Shown here: piece after piece, positions 7,655-14,861 of the stretch
Layout: every line of letters starts with the position of its first letter
How positions within the stretch are numbered: the stretch's first letter is position 1
Assembly: GCA_023253615.1 (NCBI GenBank)
Contig: JALRFZ010000634.1
Location: forward strand, 1-17,048
DNA: 17,048 nucleotides
Source: Verrucomicrobiales bacterium
GTDB lineage: Bacteria; Verrucomicrobiota; Verrucomicrobiia; Verrucomicrobiales; DEV007
Direction: 5' to 3'
The notes under the pieces: generated by a model
The model's database searches: none
Told to the model about the DNA's origin: nothing
What the model saw: only the letters and a program-made list of their open reading frames with translations
Program-made: the position numbers and the translations under genes

Positions 7655-8983
7655 ATGGACCTCGCCGGAAAACAGATCGCCGTGCTCGGAGCCGGAGGCA
7701 GCGGATACGCCGCCGCCGCGCTCGCGCTGTCGCGTGGTGCGTCTGTCAGGGTCTTCGACAGCGGTTCGGCCGAAAAGCTCTCCGCCGCCGTCGCGAAGTT
7801 CGGGGCGCTCGGCGCGCCTCTTGCCTGCGGCGAAGCCGCACTCGTGCCGCCGCATCGTTTCGATCTGGTTGTGTTGAGCCCGGGGATCGACACCGCGTGG
7901 CCCATCGCGCGCGCCTTCGCCGCCGCCACCGGCGAACTGATCGGCGAGATCGAGTTCGCCTGGCGGCTCGCCGACGCGCCCGTCATCGCCATCACGGGGA
8001 CCAACGGCAAGACCACCACCACCGCCCTCATCGCCGCCATGCTCCAGGCCGCCGGCCTCCGCACCATCGCCGCCGGGAACATCGGACTCGCCTACAGCGA
8101 GGTGGTCCTCTCCGGCGAGCGCTATGATTGGGTGGTCCTCGAAGTGAGCTCGTTCCAGCTCGAGACCATCGCCGGCTTTTCGCCGCGTGTCGCCATCTGG
8201 ATGAATTTCGCGCCCGACCACATGGACCGCTACGCGACGGTAGGGGATTACTTCGCCGCAAAGTTCCGCCTGTTCGACTACCTCCGCGACGACGCCCTCG
8301 TCGTGCGGATAGAGGAGTGCGATCTCGCCCTCGACGCACGCACCGTCACCTTTTCCGCCTTCTCCGACACCTCCCATCTCGGATATGCCGCCGGGGAGAT
8401 CGTTCACCGGGCCAGCGGACGGCGTTTCCCCTTCGCCGATGGAGAACTGCAGGGCAAACACAATGCCGAGAACGTCATGGCCGCGCTCGCCGTCGCCGAT
8501 GAGCTCGGGCTGGACTGGGATGCCCTCATCCCCGGCATCCAACGTTTCCAAGCCCCGCCGCATCGTTGCGAGAAGGTGGCGCGCATCGACGGCGTCCTTT
8601 ATCTGAACGATTCCAAGTCGACGAATCTCCATTCCCTTGAAAGCGCCCTCGCCGGACAGGACGAGCCCGTCATTCTCATCGCCGGCGGCAAGAACAAGGG
8701 CCTCGATTTCGCCGGGCTGCGCGAGCTCGCCGGCCGCATGGTGCGCGAGTGTGTCTGTATCGGCGAGATCGCCGGCCACATCGCGGACGCGTGGGCGGGA
8801 GCGGTTTCGTGCCATTCCGCCGCGGGCGTCGATGAAGCCGTCGCCATCGCCCGCGGGCTCGGCCGTCCCGGGGACATCGTCCTCTTTTCGCCGGGCACCT
8901 CCAGTTTCGACATGTTCACCGGCTACGAAGCCCGCGGCGAGGCCTTCCGCCGCGCCGTGCGCGACCTCGCGCCCGGTGAATGA
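7655..8983 (+). CDS. murD: UDP-MurNAc-L-alanine: D-glutamate ligase MurD
   Basis: MurD adds D-glutamate to UDP-MurNAc-L-Ala (EC 6.3.2.9) in the cytoplasm. The 442-aa length fits. The N-terminal Rossmann-like domain starts with VLGAGGSGYAAA and includes SPGID. The ATP-binding ITGTNGKTTT has its lysine at residue 119. NFAPDHMDRY, the carbamylated-lysine region AAKFRLF, HRCEKV, NDSKSTN (usually DSKATN) and GGKNKG complete the MurD pattern. It begins 4 bases after mraY. In the pathway MurD acts before MurE, so gene order does not follow reaction order. Confidence 0.97.
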   Translation: MDLAGKQIAVLGAGGSGYAAAALALSRGASVRVFDSGSAEKLSAAVAKFGALGAPLACGEAALVPPHRFDLVVLSPGIDTAWPIARAFAAATGELIGEIEFAWRLADAPVIAITGTNGKTTTTALIAAMLQAAGLRTIAAGNIGLAYSEVVLSGERYDWVVLEVSSFQLETIAGFSPRVAIWMNFAPDHMDRYATVGDYFAAKFRLFDYLRDDALVVRIEECDLALDARTVTFSAFSDTSHLGYAAGEIVHRASGRRFPFADGELQGKHNAENVMAALAVADELGLDWDALIPGIQRFQAPPHRCEKVARIDGVLYLNDSKSTNLHSLESALAGQDEPVILIAGGKNKGLDFAGLRELAGRMVRECVCIGEIAGHIADAWAGAVSCHSAAGVDEAVAIARGLGRPGDIVLFSPGTSSFDMFTGYEARGEAFRRAVRDLAPGE

Positions 8984-9029
8984 TCCGCCACCCCTCCTTA
9001 CCAGTTCACCGCCAACCACCAACGACACC

Positions 9030-9812
9030 ATGAGCAACCACAGAAGAAACCGCCGCACCGCGAAAGGAGCCCGTCAGGGAATCATGGGCAAAGCACATGC
9101 CCGGATGAAGCTCTCCGCCAACGTCACCGAGGAGCAGGATTGGTATCTCGATACCCCTGATGTCCGCCTCACCCGCATCTTCACTGTCGTGATCCTCCTC
9201 CACGTCATCGCCGTGGGCGGGATCTTCGCTTTCAAGATGGTCGACAAGGCGTCCGACGCCAGCGCAGTCAAGATCAGCACCGCGCACCGGGATTTTGACA
9301 GCGCGGTGCAGGAGGCCCGCGAGACCGCCGCCGCCGTGCCCGCCCCCGCGCCCATCGTCGAGGCCCCCGCGCGTCCCCCCGTGCCCGCACCCCTGCGCCC
9401 CGATCCGTCGAAGCTCCAGCACAAGGTCGTCCCCGGCGACTCACTGCCCGAGATCGCCCGCCAATACGGAGTCACCCCGGAGGCCCTGCGCGCGAAGAAT
9501 TCGATCCGCTCGGACAACGAGCTCTATCACGGACGCTACCTCGACATCCCCGGCCAGAACGAGCCCGTCGCCGCCGCTCCCGTGGCCGAGCCGGTCGCCC
9601 AGCCCGTGGCCCAGCCTGTCGCCGCCGCTCCTGCCGCACCTGCTCCCGCGACGACGGCCCCCGCGGTCTACGAAGTGAAGCCCGGCGATACCCCGTGGGC
9701 GATCTCACGGAAGTTCAATGTTCCCTTCAACACCCTGATGAAGGAAAACGGCATCGCCGATGCCCAGTCCCTCCAGATCGGCCAGAAGCTCCGCATCCCC
9801 GCGGCACGCTGA
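9030..9812 (+). CDS. Bitopic membrane protein with two LysM domains
   Basis: The product is 260 aa when started at the ATG at 9030; a second in-frame ATG at 9084 is possible, and neither has a clear ribosome binding site. It has a very basic cytoplasmic N-terminus (about 45 residues), one membrane segment at about 48-69, and an Ala/Pro-rich region. LysM domain 1 is at about 130-174 (HKVVPGDSLPEIARQYGV), followed by a PVAQPVA-type repetitive linker (about 179-211) and LysM domain 2 at about 213-257 (YEVKPGDTPWAISRKFNV). LysM domains bind the GlcNAc of peptidoglycan, so the C-terminus should contact the wall outside the membrane. No hydrolase or amidase domain is present. Position between murD and ftsW suggests a wall-sensing or septum-associated role, but that is inference. 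There is a 46-base gap after murD. Confidence 0.85.
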   Translation: MSNHRRNRRTAKGARQGIMGKAHARMKLSANVTEEQDWYLDTPDVRLTRIFTVVILLHVIAVGGIFAFKMVDKASDASAVKISTAHRDFDSAVQEARETAAAVPAPAPIVEAPARPPVPAPLRPDPSKLQHKVVPGDSLPEIARQYGVTPEALRAKNSIRSDNELYHGRYLDIPGQNEPVAAAPVAEPVAQPVAQPVAAAPAAPAPATTAPAVYEVKPGDTPWAISRKFNVPFNTLMKENGIADAQSLQIGQKLRIPAAR

Positions 9813-9823
9813 ACGGTCCTCCG

Positions 9824-9858
9824 GAAATCCGAAATCCGAAATCCGAAATCCGAAATCG
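9824..9858. repeat. Heptanucleotide tandem repeat GAAATCC before ftsW
   Basis: Four perfect GAAATCC units and a fifth with one change (GAAATCG) run from 9824 to 9858, filling most of the 60-base gap between the LysM gene and ftsW. The reverse strand would read as repeats of FGFRISD, a peptide often seen in spurious gene predictions. The next bases (CACCTCCCGAACC) show no Shine-Dalgarno for ftsW. A change in copy number would alter the gap length but no protein. Confidence 0.9.
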
Positions 9859-9872
9859 GCACCTCCCGAACC

Positions 9873-11033
9873 ATGCAACGAAACAGCGTCTTCCTGCTCC
9901 TCTCCTCGGTGTCTTTCCTCGTCATCGTCGGATTCATCATGCTCGTCAGCACCTGCGTCTTCAGTGCCGCCGTGTTCAGCGAGTCCGCGCCCGATGTCGA
10001 CGGATACCGCGAGGCGAAGAAGCAGGCCTTTTCGTTGATGGTAGGGATCGGGGCGCTCACTGCCGCGGCGATGATCGATTACCGGTTCTGGAAACGCCAC
10101 GTCTGGCTCATCCTCGGGGTCGTGTCCTTCTTTCTCGCCCTTTGTTTCCTTCCCGGCGTGGGGATGGAGGTGAATGGCGAGCGTCGCTGGATCGGGGCCG
10201 GCGCGCTGCGGATCCAGCCCTCCGAGATGGCCAAGATCGGTGTCGTCGTCTTCCTCGCCTATTGGTTTTCGCGTCATCCCGATTGCGGCAAGGACCCCGT
10301 GCGGGGCTTCCTCCTGCCTCTGGCGATCATCGCCGTGCCGCTTTCCCTCGTTCTTTTCGAGGTCGATATCGGCACCACCGCCGTGCTCGCCGCGACGGCT
10401 TTTCTCGTCCTTTTCGTCGCCGGGGTGAATTGGAAATACCTCTTCAGCCTCGTCCTCGCCGGCTTCATCGCCTTCCTCGGCATGCTCAGCTACGCGCCCA
10501 ACCGGATGGAGCGCATCATGGCCTTCCTTGATCCCGAGGAGCACCGCCTCGGCGCCGGCTTCCAGCAGTGGATCTCCCTCATGGCGCTCGGCTCCGGCGG
10601 CATGACGGGACGGGGCATCGGCGAAGGTCGGCTGAAGATGCTCTACATGCCCTTCGCGCAGACGGACTTCATCTTCCCGATGATCGGCGAAGAGATGGGA
10701 CTCGTCTGCACCCTCCTCGTCGTGGTCGCCTTCATCACCATCGGCGTGTGTGGATTCGTCATCGCCTATCACGCGCCCGACCGCTTCGGCGCGCTCCTCG
10801 CGATCGGGCTCGTCACCTACCTCTGCTTCCAGGCCTTCGTGAACATCGGCGTCACCACCTCGATCCTGCCGAACAAGGGAATTCCGCTGCCCTTCGTCAG
10901 CTACGGCGGATCTTCCCTCGTCATCGCCCTTTTCGCCATCGGCATCCTCGTGAACATCTTCCGGCAAGGGAGGACGGCCGACGATCTGAAACGTGAATGG
11001 GTCAACCGCCAGCGCATTACGCCGCGGGTGTGA
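9873..11033 (+). CDS. ftsW: Septal peptidoglycan glycosyltransferase FtsW (SEDS family)
   Basis: FtsW polymerises lipid II into glycan strands at the septum, paired with FtsI. The 386-aa protein is strongly hydrophobic with roughly nine to ten membrane segments. Family motifs are NGERRWI (101-107), IQPSEMAK (114-121), EVDIGTT (163-169), AQTDFIFPMIGEE with D265, which corresponds to the essential extracellular Asp of SEDS enzymes, and LPFVSYGGSS (S343 to S348) near the C-terminus. Context with the FtsL-like gene and ftsI favours FtsW over RodA. It is the last gene of the operon. The next gene, 26 bases away, is on the opposite strand, so murG and murC do not follow as they do in the classic cluster. 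Confidence 0.95.
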   Translation: MQRNSVFLLLSSVSFLVIVGFIMLVSTCVFSAAVFSESAPDVDGYREAKKQAFSLMVGIGALTAAAMIDYRFWKRHVWLILGVVSFFLALCFLPGVGMEVNGERRWIGAGALRIQPSEMAKIGVVVFLAYWFSRHPDCGKDPVRGFLLPLAIIAVPLSLVLFEVDIGTTAVLAATAFLVLFVAGVNWKYLFSLVLAGFIAFLGMLSYAPNRMERIMAFLDPEEHRLGAGFQQWISLMALGSGGMTGRGIGEGRLKMLYMPFAQTDFIFPMIGEEMGLVCTLLVVVAFITIGVCGFVIAYHAPDRFGALLAIGLVTYLCFQAFVNIGVTTSILPNKGIPLPFVSYGGSSLVIALFAIGILVNIFRQGRTADDLKREWVNRQRITPRV

Positions 11034-11038
11034 GCAGT

Positions 11039-11056
11039 GGGGGACAGGAGATGTCC
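11039..11056. other. Short hairpin carrying a GGGGACAGG motif between convergent genes
   Basis: The 26-base gap between the ftsW stop and the DUF1501 stop contains GGGGGACAGG (11039-11048) and a perfect 5-base inverted repeat GGACA/TGTCC with a 5-base loop (11042-11056). GGGGACAGG is the reverse complement of the core of the repeat at 71-106. The stem is too short and lacks a T-run, so I do not call it an intrinsic terminator. Confidence 0.45.
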
Positions 11057-11059
11057 TGA

Positions 11060-12367
11060 TCAAGCGAGTTCCTGGATCACGCGCCCCTCGCTCAACTTGA
11101 TGGGGCGTCCCATCGGAGTCTGCAGCTCTTCGCTGGTGTCGATGCCGAGCCGCCGCAGGATCGTGGCATGGACATCCTCGACACGCACGGTGCGGGCGGG
11201 TTCCCGCTTTTCGCCGTGCGGATCCGTCTCACCCACGGCGATCCCGCCGCGAAGGCCGCCTCCCCCTAACAGAACACTGAATCCATGAGGCCAGTGATCG
11301 CGTCCCTCGGCGACATTCAGGTTCGGGGTGCGTCCGAATTCGGTGGCGACGAGGAGAAGGGTGTCGTCGTAGAGGTCCCGGTCTTTCAGACCCCGGATCA
11401 GGGCGGAGAGGGCGGGATCGAGCAGGGCGAGCTGCGTGGCCTGGCCCTCCGCGTTGTCGATGTGGGTATCCCATCCGCGCAAGGTCACCTCGACACAGCG
11501 CACCCCCGCCTCGATGAGCCGGATCGCCGAAAGACAACCACGGCCGAAGGGTGAATCGCCGAAGGCCGCGCGTTCGGCCGCGGGCACGCCACCGACGTCG
11601 AAGGCGGCGAGTTGCTCCGAAGACATGAGCCGCTGCGCGCGCTCGACCAGGGTGCGGTGGAGGGTGCGTTCGCTCCCGAGATGGGCGAGCCGTCCCTTCG
11701 CAAAAGACTGCTCGAGGACGGCGAGCGAATCGAGCCGCTGTCGCTGGCGGTCACCCGTGGCGGGCGCACGGACATCCGGGATCGGCTGCACCGGATCCCC
11801 CGTCTGGAAGGCATCGTGGCGGGCCCCGAGATAACCGCCTCGCGCGGGGAAGCCTCCGGGCAGGATGGAGATGTGCGAGGGCAGATCGACGGTGGTTCCG
11901 CCGGGTCCGGGCAGGGCGTGGCAGATGATCGCTCCGATCGAGGGATGGACGAGATTGGGAAAGGGCCGGTAGCCGGTCTTCACGTTGTAGGTGGCGCGGG
12001 AGTGGTCTCCTTCCTTGCTCGTCACCGACCGGATGACGGAGAAGTCGTTGGCGAGTCCGGCGGTGAGCGGCAGGCCCGCACCGAATCGCAATCCCTTTGC
12101 GGCCGTGTTGATGGCTTTACCCCCGTAGGCGATGGCACTGCCGGGATGGGGGTCGAAGCTCTCGAGCTGGCTCATGCCTCCCTCCATCCACAGCACGATG
12201 ACCGATTTCGGGCGCTTGCCCGTCGCTTCCGCGCCGCGGGCGAGCTGCCGCGAGAGGGGCGTCAGCCAGCCCAGGCCGGCGAGGGCGGACCCCTGGAGAA
12301 AGCGGCGCCGCGACCAGGCGCGGAGGTGGTCGGGCGAGCCGCAGCCGGAGGGGAGGTGGGGGTTCAT
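11060..12367 (-). CDS. DUF1501 family exported protein (Tat-type leader)
   Basis: The product is 435 aa from the ATG at 12367, which overlaps the stop of the upstream DUF1549/1553 gene by 4 bases (ATGA). The N-terminus carries a twin-arginine-like leader, SRRRFLQGSALAGLGWLTP (about residues 19-37). Family features are VLWMEGGMSQLESFDPHPG, the SVTSKEGDHSRA segment, RGWDTHIDN, ATEFGRTPNLN and GRDHWPHGFSVLLGGGG. These give the DUF1501 family, which is distantly related to the alkaline-phosphatase and sulfatase superfamily and is expanded in Planctomycetes and Verrucomicrobia. The reaction is unknown. It is almost always encoded beside a DUF1549/DUF1553 protein, as here, and the two probably act together in the periplasm. 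A longer upstream in-frame start is rejected because the leader begins at this ATG. Confidence 0.92.
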   Translation of the reverse strand: MNPHLPSGCGSPDHLRAWSRRRFLQGSALAGLGWLTPLSRQLARGAEATGKRPKSVIVLWMEGGMSQLESFDPHPGSAIAYGGKAINTAAKGLRFGAGLPLTAGLANDFSVIRSVTSKEGDHSRATYNVKTGYRPFPNLVHPSIGAIICHALPGPGGTTVDLPSHISILPGGFPARGGYLGARHDAFQTGDPVQPIPDVRAPATGDRQRQRLDSLAVLEQSFAKGRLAHLGSERTLHRTLVERAQRLMSSEQLAAFDVGGVPAAERAAFGDSPFGRGCLSAIRLIEAGVRCVEVTLRGWDTHIDNAEGQATQLALLDPALSALIRGLKDRDLYDDTLLLVATEFGRTPNLNVAEGRDHWPHGFSVLLGGGGLRGGIAVGETDPHGEKREPARTVRVEDVHATILRRLGIDTSEELQTPMGRPIKLSEGRVIQELA

Positions 12368-14001
12368 CGGTTCCACGAGAATTCGGTGCTGTTGATCAGG
12401 GCCCAGCAGAGGTCGGCGAGGGCCTCGTCGCGGGCATTTCCCTTTCGGCCGGCAAGGAGTCCGGAGAAATGGCCGAGCTCGGCCGGCCCGGGGTATCGCG
12501 TGAGCGAGGCGAGGAAGGCCGCGTTCACCGCGGCTTCGTCCGACGGAGAACATTTCGCGATCCGGGTCGAGGCGTTCATGATCGGATTCGGCTCGGTCCG
12601 CTCGCGCACAAGCTTTCCGTTCATGAGAAGGAGCCGCTGTGGAATCGTGCCGGATTCGCCGGCGAATTCGTCTTCGCCGGGATCGCCGTAGCGTTTCACG
12701 AAGTCGCGCGTTTCCCCGAAGCGGCGGAGCTTTTGCAAAATGTGGGTGTCGCTGTCGAGCGCCCGCAGGGTCGACGCCTGGATGACGGATCCCGCGACCT
12801 GCTCGGGGCGCAGCGGAGTGACGGGAAAGGCGGCCCAGGCGGCTTCGGCTCCGGGCGTGGTGGGTTTGTCAGGATCGGCGGAGCGGCTTTCGCGGCGGAA
12901 GGGTGCGGTCATCGAGATGAGTCGCAGGAGCTGGCGGAGGTCCTGTCCGCCCGCGGTGAATTCCCGGGCGAGCTCCTCGAGACCCGGCGGAAAAGGCCCC
13001 TCGATCGGCAGATTGTCGACGGGATCGACGAGAGGCTTTCCGAAAAGGATCGCCCAGGCGCGGCTCACTGCGGCGCGGGCGAAGGGGGCGTTGCCGGGAT
13101 GGGTGATCCATCGGGCGAGTTGCTCGCGCGGCTTGCCTGCCTGCGTGAAGAGATCGCGATCATAGGGAACGAGGGGCGGGACCTCCACGGCGGCTTTCGC
13201 GCCGAGGTAGCGGGTCTCGTAGGATTTGTCCGGACGATCGTGGATTCCGGTCAGGTTGAGATCGGCTGGCGCGAAGAAGGCGGCGAGCTGGTGGAAGTCG
13301 GCCTGCTTCCAGCGGTCGCCGAAGAGGTCGTCGTGACATTGCACGCAGTCGAGGCTGAGTCCGAGGAACGCCCGGGCGGTGCGTCCCGCGAGCTTCATTT
13401 CATCGGGACCTTCCTTGCCGCCTTCGACGACCGTCACGGTGAGGAAATTGGTCTCCGGTTGCGTCGTCCAAAGCCCCTCCGCGGCGACGAGGTCGCGGAC
13501 GATGGCGTCGTAGGGGCGGTTTTCATGGATCTGGTCTCCGAGCCAGGTCACGAGCCGGCGGCGGCGATAGACGAGAAAGGGACCGGTCTCGACTCCGACG
13601 AAGGCGCGGGCGAAGCGCTCGGCGAGGTAATCGGCACTGCGGCGGTCGGCGAAGAGGTGATCGAGCCAGGCCGCGACGGGATCGGCCCCGGCTGGCAGTG
13701 CCTCGAGACGGCGGATTTCCTCCAGTGAAGGCGGTGCGCCGGTGAGGGCGAGCGACAAACGCCGGGCGAGGGTGAGGGCGTCGGCTTCGGGAGCCGGTTC
13801 GAGCCCTGACCGGGCCCACGAGGCCCGGAAGGCGGCATCGACCCTGGCCACGGCCTCCGCGAGGGCGGGATCCGGTTTGGCCTCGGACAGGGGCGTCGGC
13901 TCGCCCGAGTCGAAATGACTCCAGAGCAACGATCCCGACACCAGCACGATCACTCCGAGGGCGGAGAGCCGGATGAACGCGCGCAGGGGGGAGAAGGACA
14001 T
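12364..14001 (-). CDS. DUF1549/DUF1553 family protein with a CxxCH motif
   Basis: The product is 545 aa with one hydrophobic anchor or uncleaved leader at about residues 8-27. A DUF1549-type region (about 45-228) includes RLSLALTGAPPSLEEI and ends with C219-V-Q-C-H223, a haem-type motif that this family conserves. A DUF1553-type region (about 285-540) includes WITHPGNAPFARAAVSRAWAI followed by LFGKPLVDPVDNL, and QRLLLMNG near the end. Many PVC relatives are larger (about 700-1,100 aa) and carry an extra N-terminal cytochrome-like domain; this one does not. Function is unknown, but redox or polysaccharide-related roles have been suggested for the group. It is first in a two-gene operon with DUF1501. 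No clear Shine-Dalgarno precedes the ATG. Confidence 0.9.
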   Translation of the reverse strand: MSFSPLRAFIRLSALGVIVLVSGSLLWSHFDSGEPTPLSEAKPDPALAEAVARVDAAFRASWARSGLEPAPEADALTLARRLSLALTGAPPSLEEIRRLEALPAGADPVAAWLDHLFADRRSADYLAERFARAFVGVETGPFLVYRRRRLVTWLGDQIHENRPYDAIVRDLVAAEGLWTTQPETNFLTVTVVEGGKEGPDEMKLAGRTARAFLGLSLDCVQCHDDLFGDRWKQADFHQLAAFFAPADLNLTGIHDRPDKSYETRYLGAKAAVEVPPLVPYDRDLFTQAGKPREQLARWITHPGNAPFARAAVSRAWAILFGKPLVDPVDNLPIEGPFPPGLEELAREFTAGGQDLRQLLRLISMTAPFRRESRSADPDKPTTPGAEAAWAAFPVTPLRPEQVAGSVIQASTLRALDSDTHILQKLRRFGETRDFVKRYGDPGEDEFAGESGTIPQRLLLMNGKLVRERTEPNPIMNASTRIAKCSPSDEAAVNAAFLASLTRYPGPAELGHFSGLLAGRKGNARDEALADLCWALINSTEFSWNR

Positions 14002-14065
14002 CGGGATGGTCGCGGGGAAAAGACGGGAACGGCGTGGGGCCGGTTACAGAGTCTTGATCTGCGCG

Positions 14066-14102
14066 CATCCGCGGAAATTCGTGCCATCCGCGGCATTCGT
14101 GC
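14066..14102. repeat. Tandem repeat, two units of CATCCGCGG-n-ATTCGTGC
   Basis: Two adjacent units of 19 and 18 bases, CATCCGCGGAAATTCGTGC (14066-14084) and CATCCGCGGCATTCGTGC (14085-14102), differ by one base change and one deletion. They occupy the 119-base gap between the divergent DUF1549/1553 and tlyA genes, ending 18 bases before the tlyA ATG. I see no convincing promoter for either gene in this gap. Confidence 0.8.
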
Positions 14103-14120
14103 TTACACTCCCGCCGTCAC

Positions 14121-14861
14121 ATGCCCAAGGAACGACTCGATCAACTGATGTTTCGCCGCGGTCTCTGCGATTCCCGCGAGACGGCGAAGCGGCTCATTCT
14201 CGCGGGAGAGGTGCGGGTCGAGGGGCATGAGGGCAATCTCAAGCCCGGGCTCAAGGTCGACGACGAGGCGGGCATCGAGGTGAAGAACCGCCCCAGATAC
14301 GTGAGTCGTGGCGGGTTGAAACTCGAAGGCGCGCTGGATCAGTTCGGCATCGATGTCGGAGGCCGGGTCGTCCTCGACGCGGGGGCCTCGACCGGTGGTT
14401 TCACCGACTGCGTCCTCCAGCGTGGCGCGGCGAAGGTATACGCCTACGACGTCGGCACGAACCAGCTCGCGTGGAAGCTTCGGAGCGATCCCCGCGTCGT
14501 CTCGCAGGAGGGATTCAACCTGCGCCATCTCCAGCCGTCCGATCTGCCCGAAGCGGTCGATCTGGTGGTGATCGACGTGTCTTTCATCTCCCTGACGCTG
14601 ATCCTCGGCCCGGTCTTCGGAGTGCTGAAACCGGAGGGCGATGTCGTCTGCCTGATCAAGCCGCAGTTCGAACTGAAAAAGGAACAGATCGGCAAAGGTG
14701 GCATTGTCAGGGATCCCGCGTTGCACGAGGAAGCGGTGGAAAAGATCCGCCACCACGTCACCGGCACGCTTGGAAAATGCTGGCAGGGAGTGATCGCGTC
14801 GCCTATCAGTGGCACCGACGGCAACACCGAATTCCTCGCATGGCTGAAACACCCCGCATAG
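14121..14861 (+). CDS. tlyA: TlyA family rRNA methyltransferase (S4 plus FtsJ-like domains)
   Basis: TlyA proteins are SAM-dependent 2'-O-methyltransferases; characterised members modify cytidines in 16S and/or 23S rRNA. The 246-aa protein has an N-terminal S4 RNA-binding domain (about residues 3-60, RLDQLMFRRGLCDSRE), a linker, and a Rossmann methyltransferase domain with LDAGASTGGFTD (85-96), DVSFISL (152-158), KPQFE (180-184) and GKGGIVRDP (191-199). The residues expected for an RrmJ/FtsJ-type active site, K67, D152 and K180, seem to be present, although exact assignment needs an alignment. Some relatives were first described as haemolysins; that label is not supported here. It overlaps nadK by 22 bases, and tlyA-nadK adjacency is common in bacteria. 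Confidence 0.93.
   Translation: MPKERLDQLMFRRGLCDSRETAKRLILAGEVRVEGHEGNLKPGLKVDDEAGIEVKNRPRYVSRGGLKLEGALDQFGIDVGGRVVLDAGASTGGFTDCVLQRGAAKVYAYDVGTNQLAWKLRSDPRVVSQEGFNLRHLQPSDLPEAVDLVVIDVSFISLTLILGPVFGVLKPEGDVVCLIKPQFELKKEQIGKGGIVRDPALHEEAVEKIRHHVTGTLGKCWQGVIASPISGTDGNTEFLAWLKHPA

Noticed and set aside
9705..9872. FGFRISD-repeat peptides on the reverse strand before ftsW
   Set aside because: They are only the translation of the GAAATCC heptanucleotide repeat and are a known type of false protein prediction.
12469..13728. A forward open frame of 419 codons opposite the DUF1549/DUF1553 gene
   Set aside because: The reverse strand carries clear family motifs (CxxCH, DUF1553 segments). The forward frame is its shadow and matches nothing recognisable.
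14121..14861. Haemolysin label for the TlyA protein
   Set aside because: The S4 and FtsJ-like methyltransferase domains explain the whole length. The haemolysin name is historical and nothing in the sequence supports a toxin.
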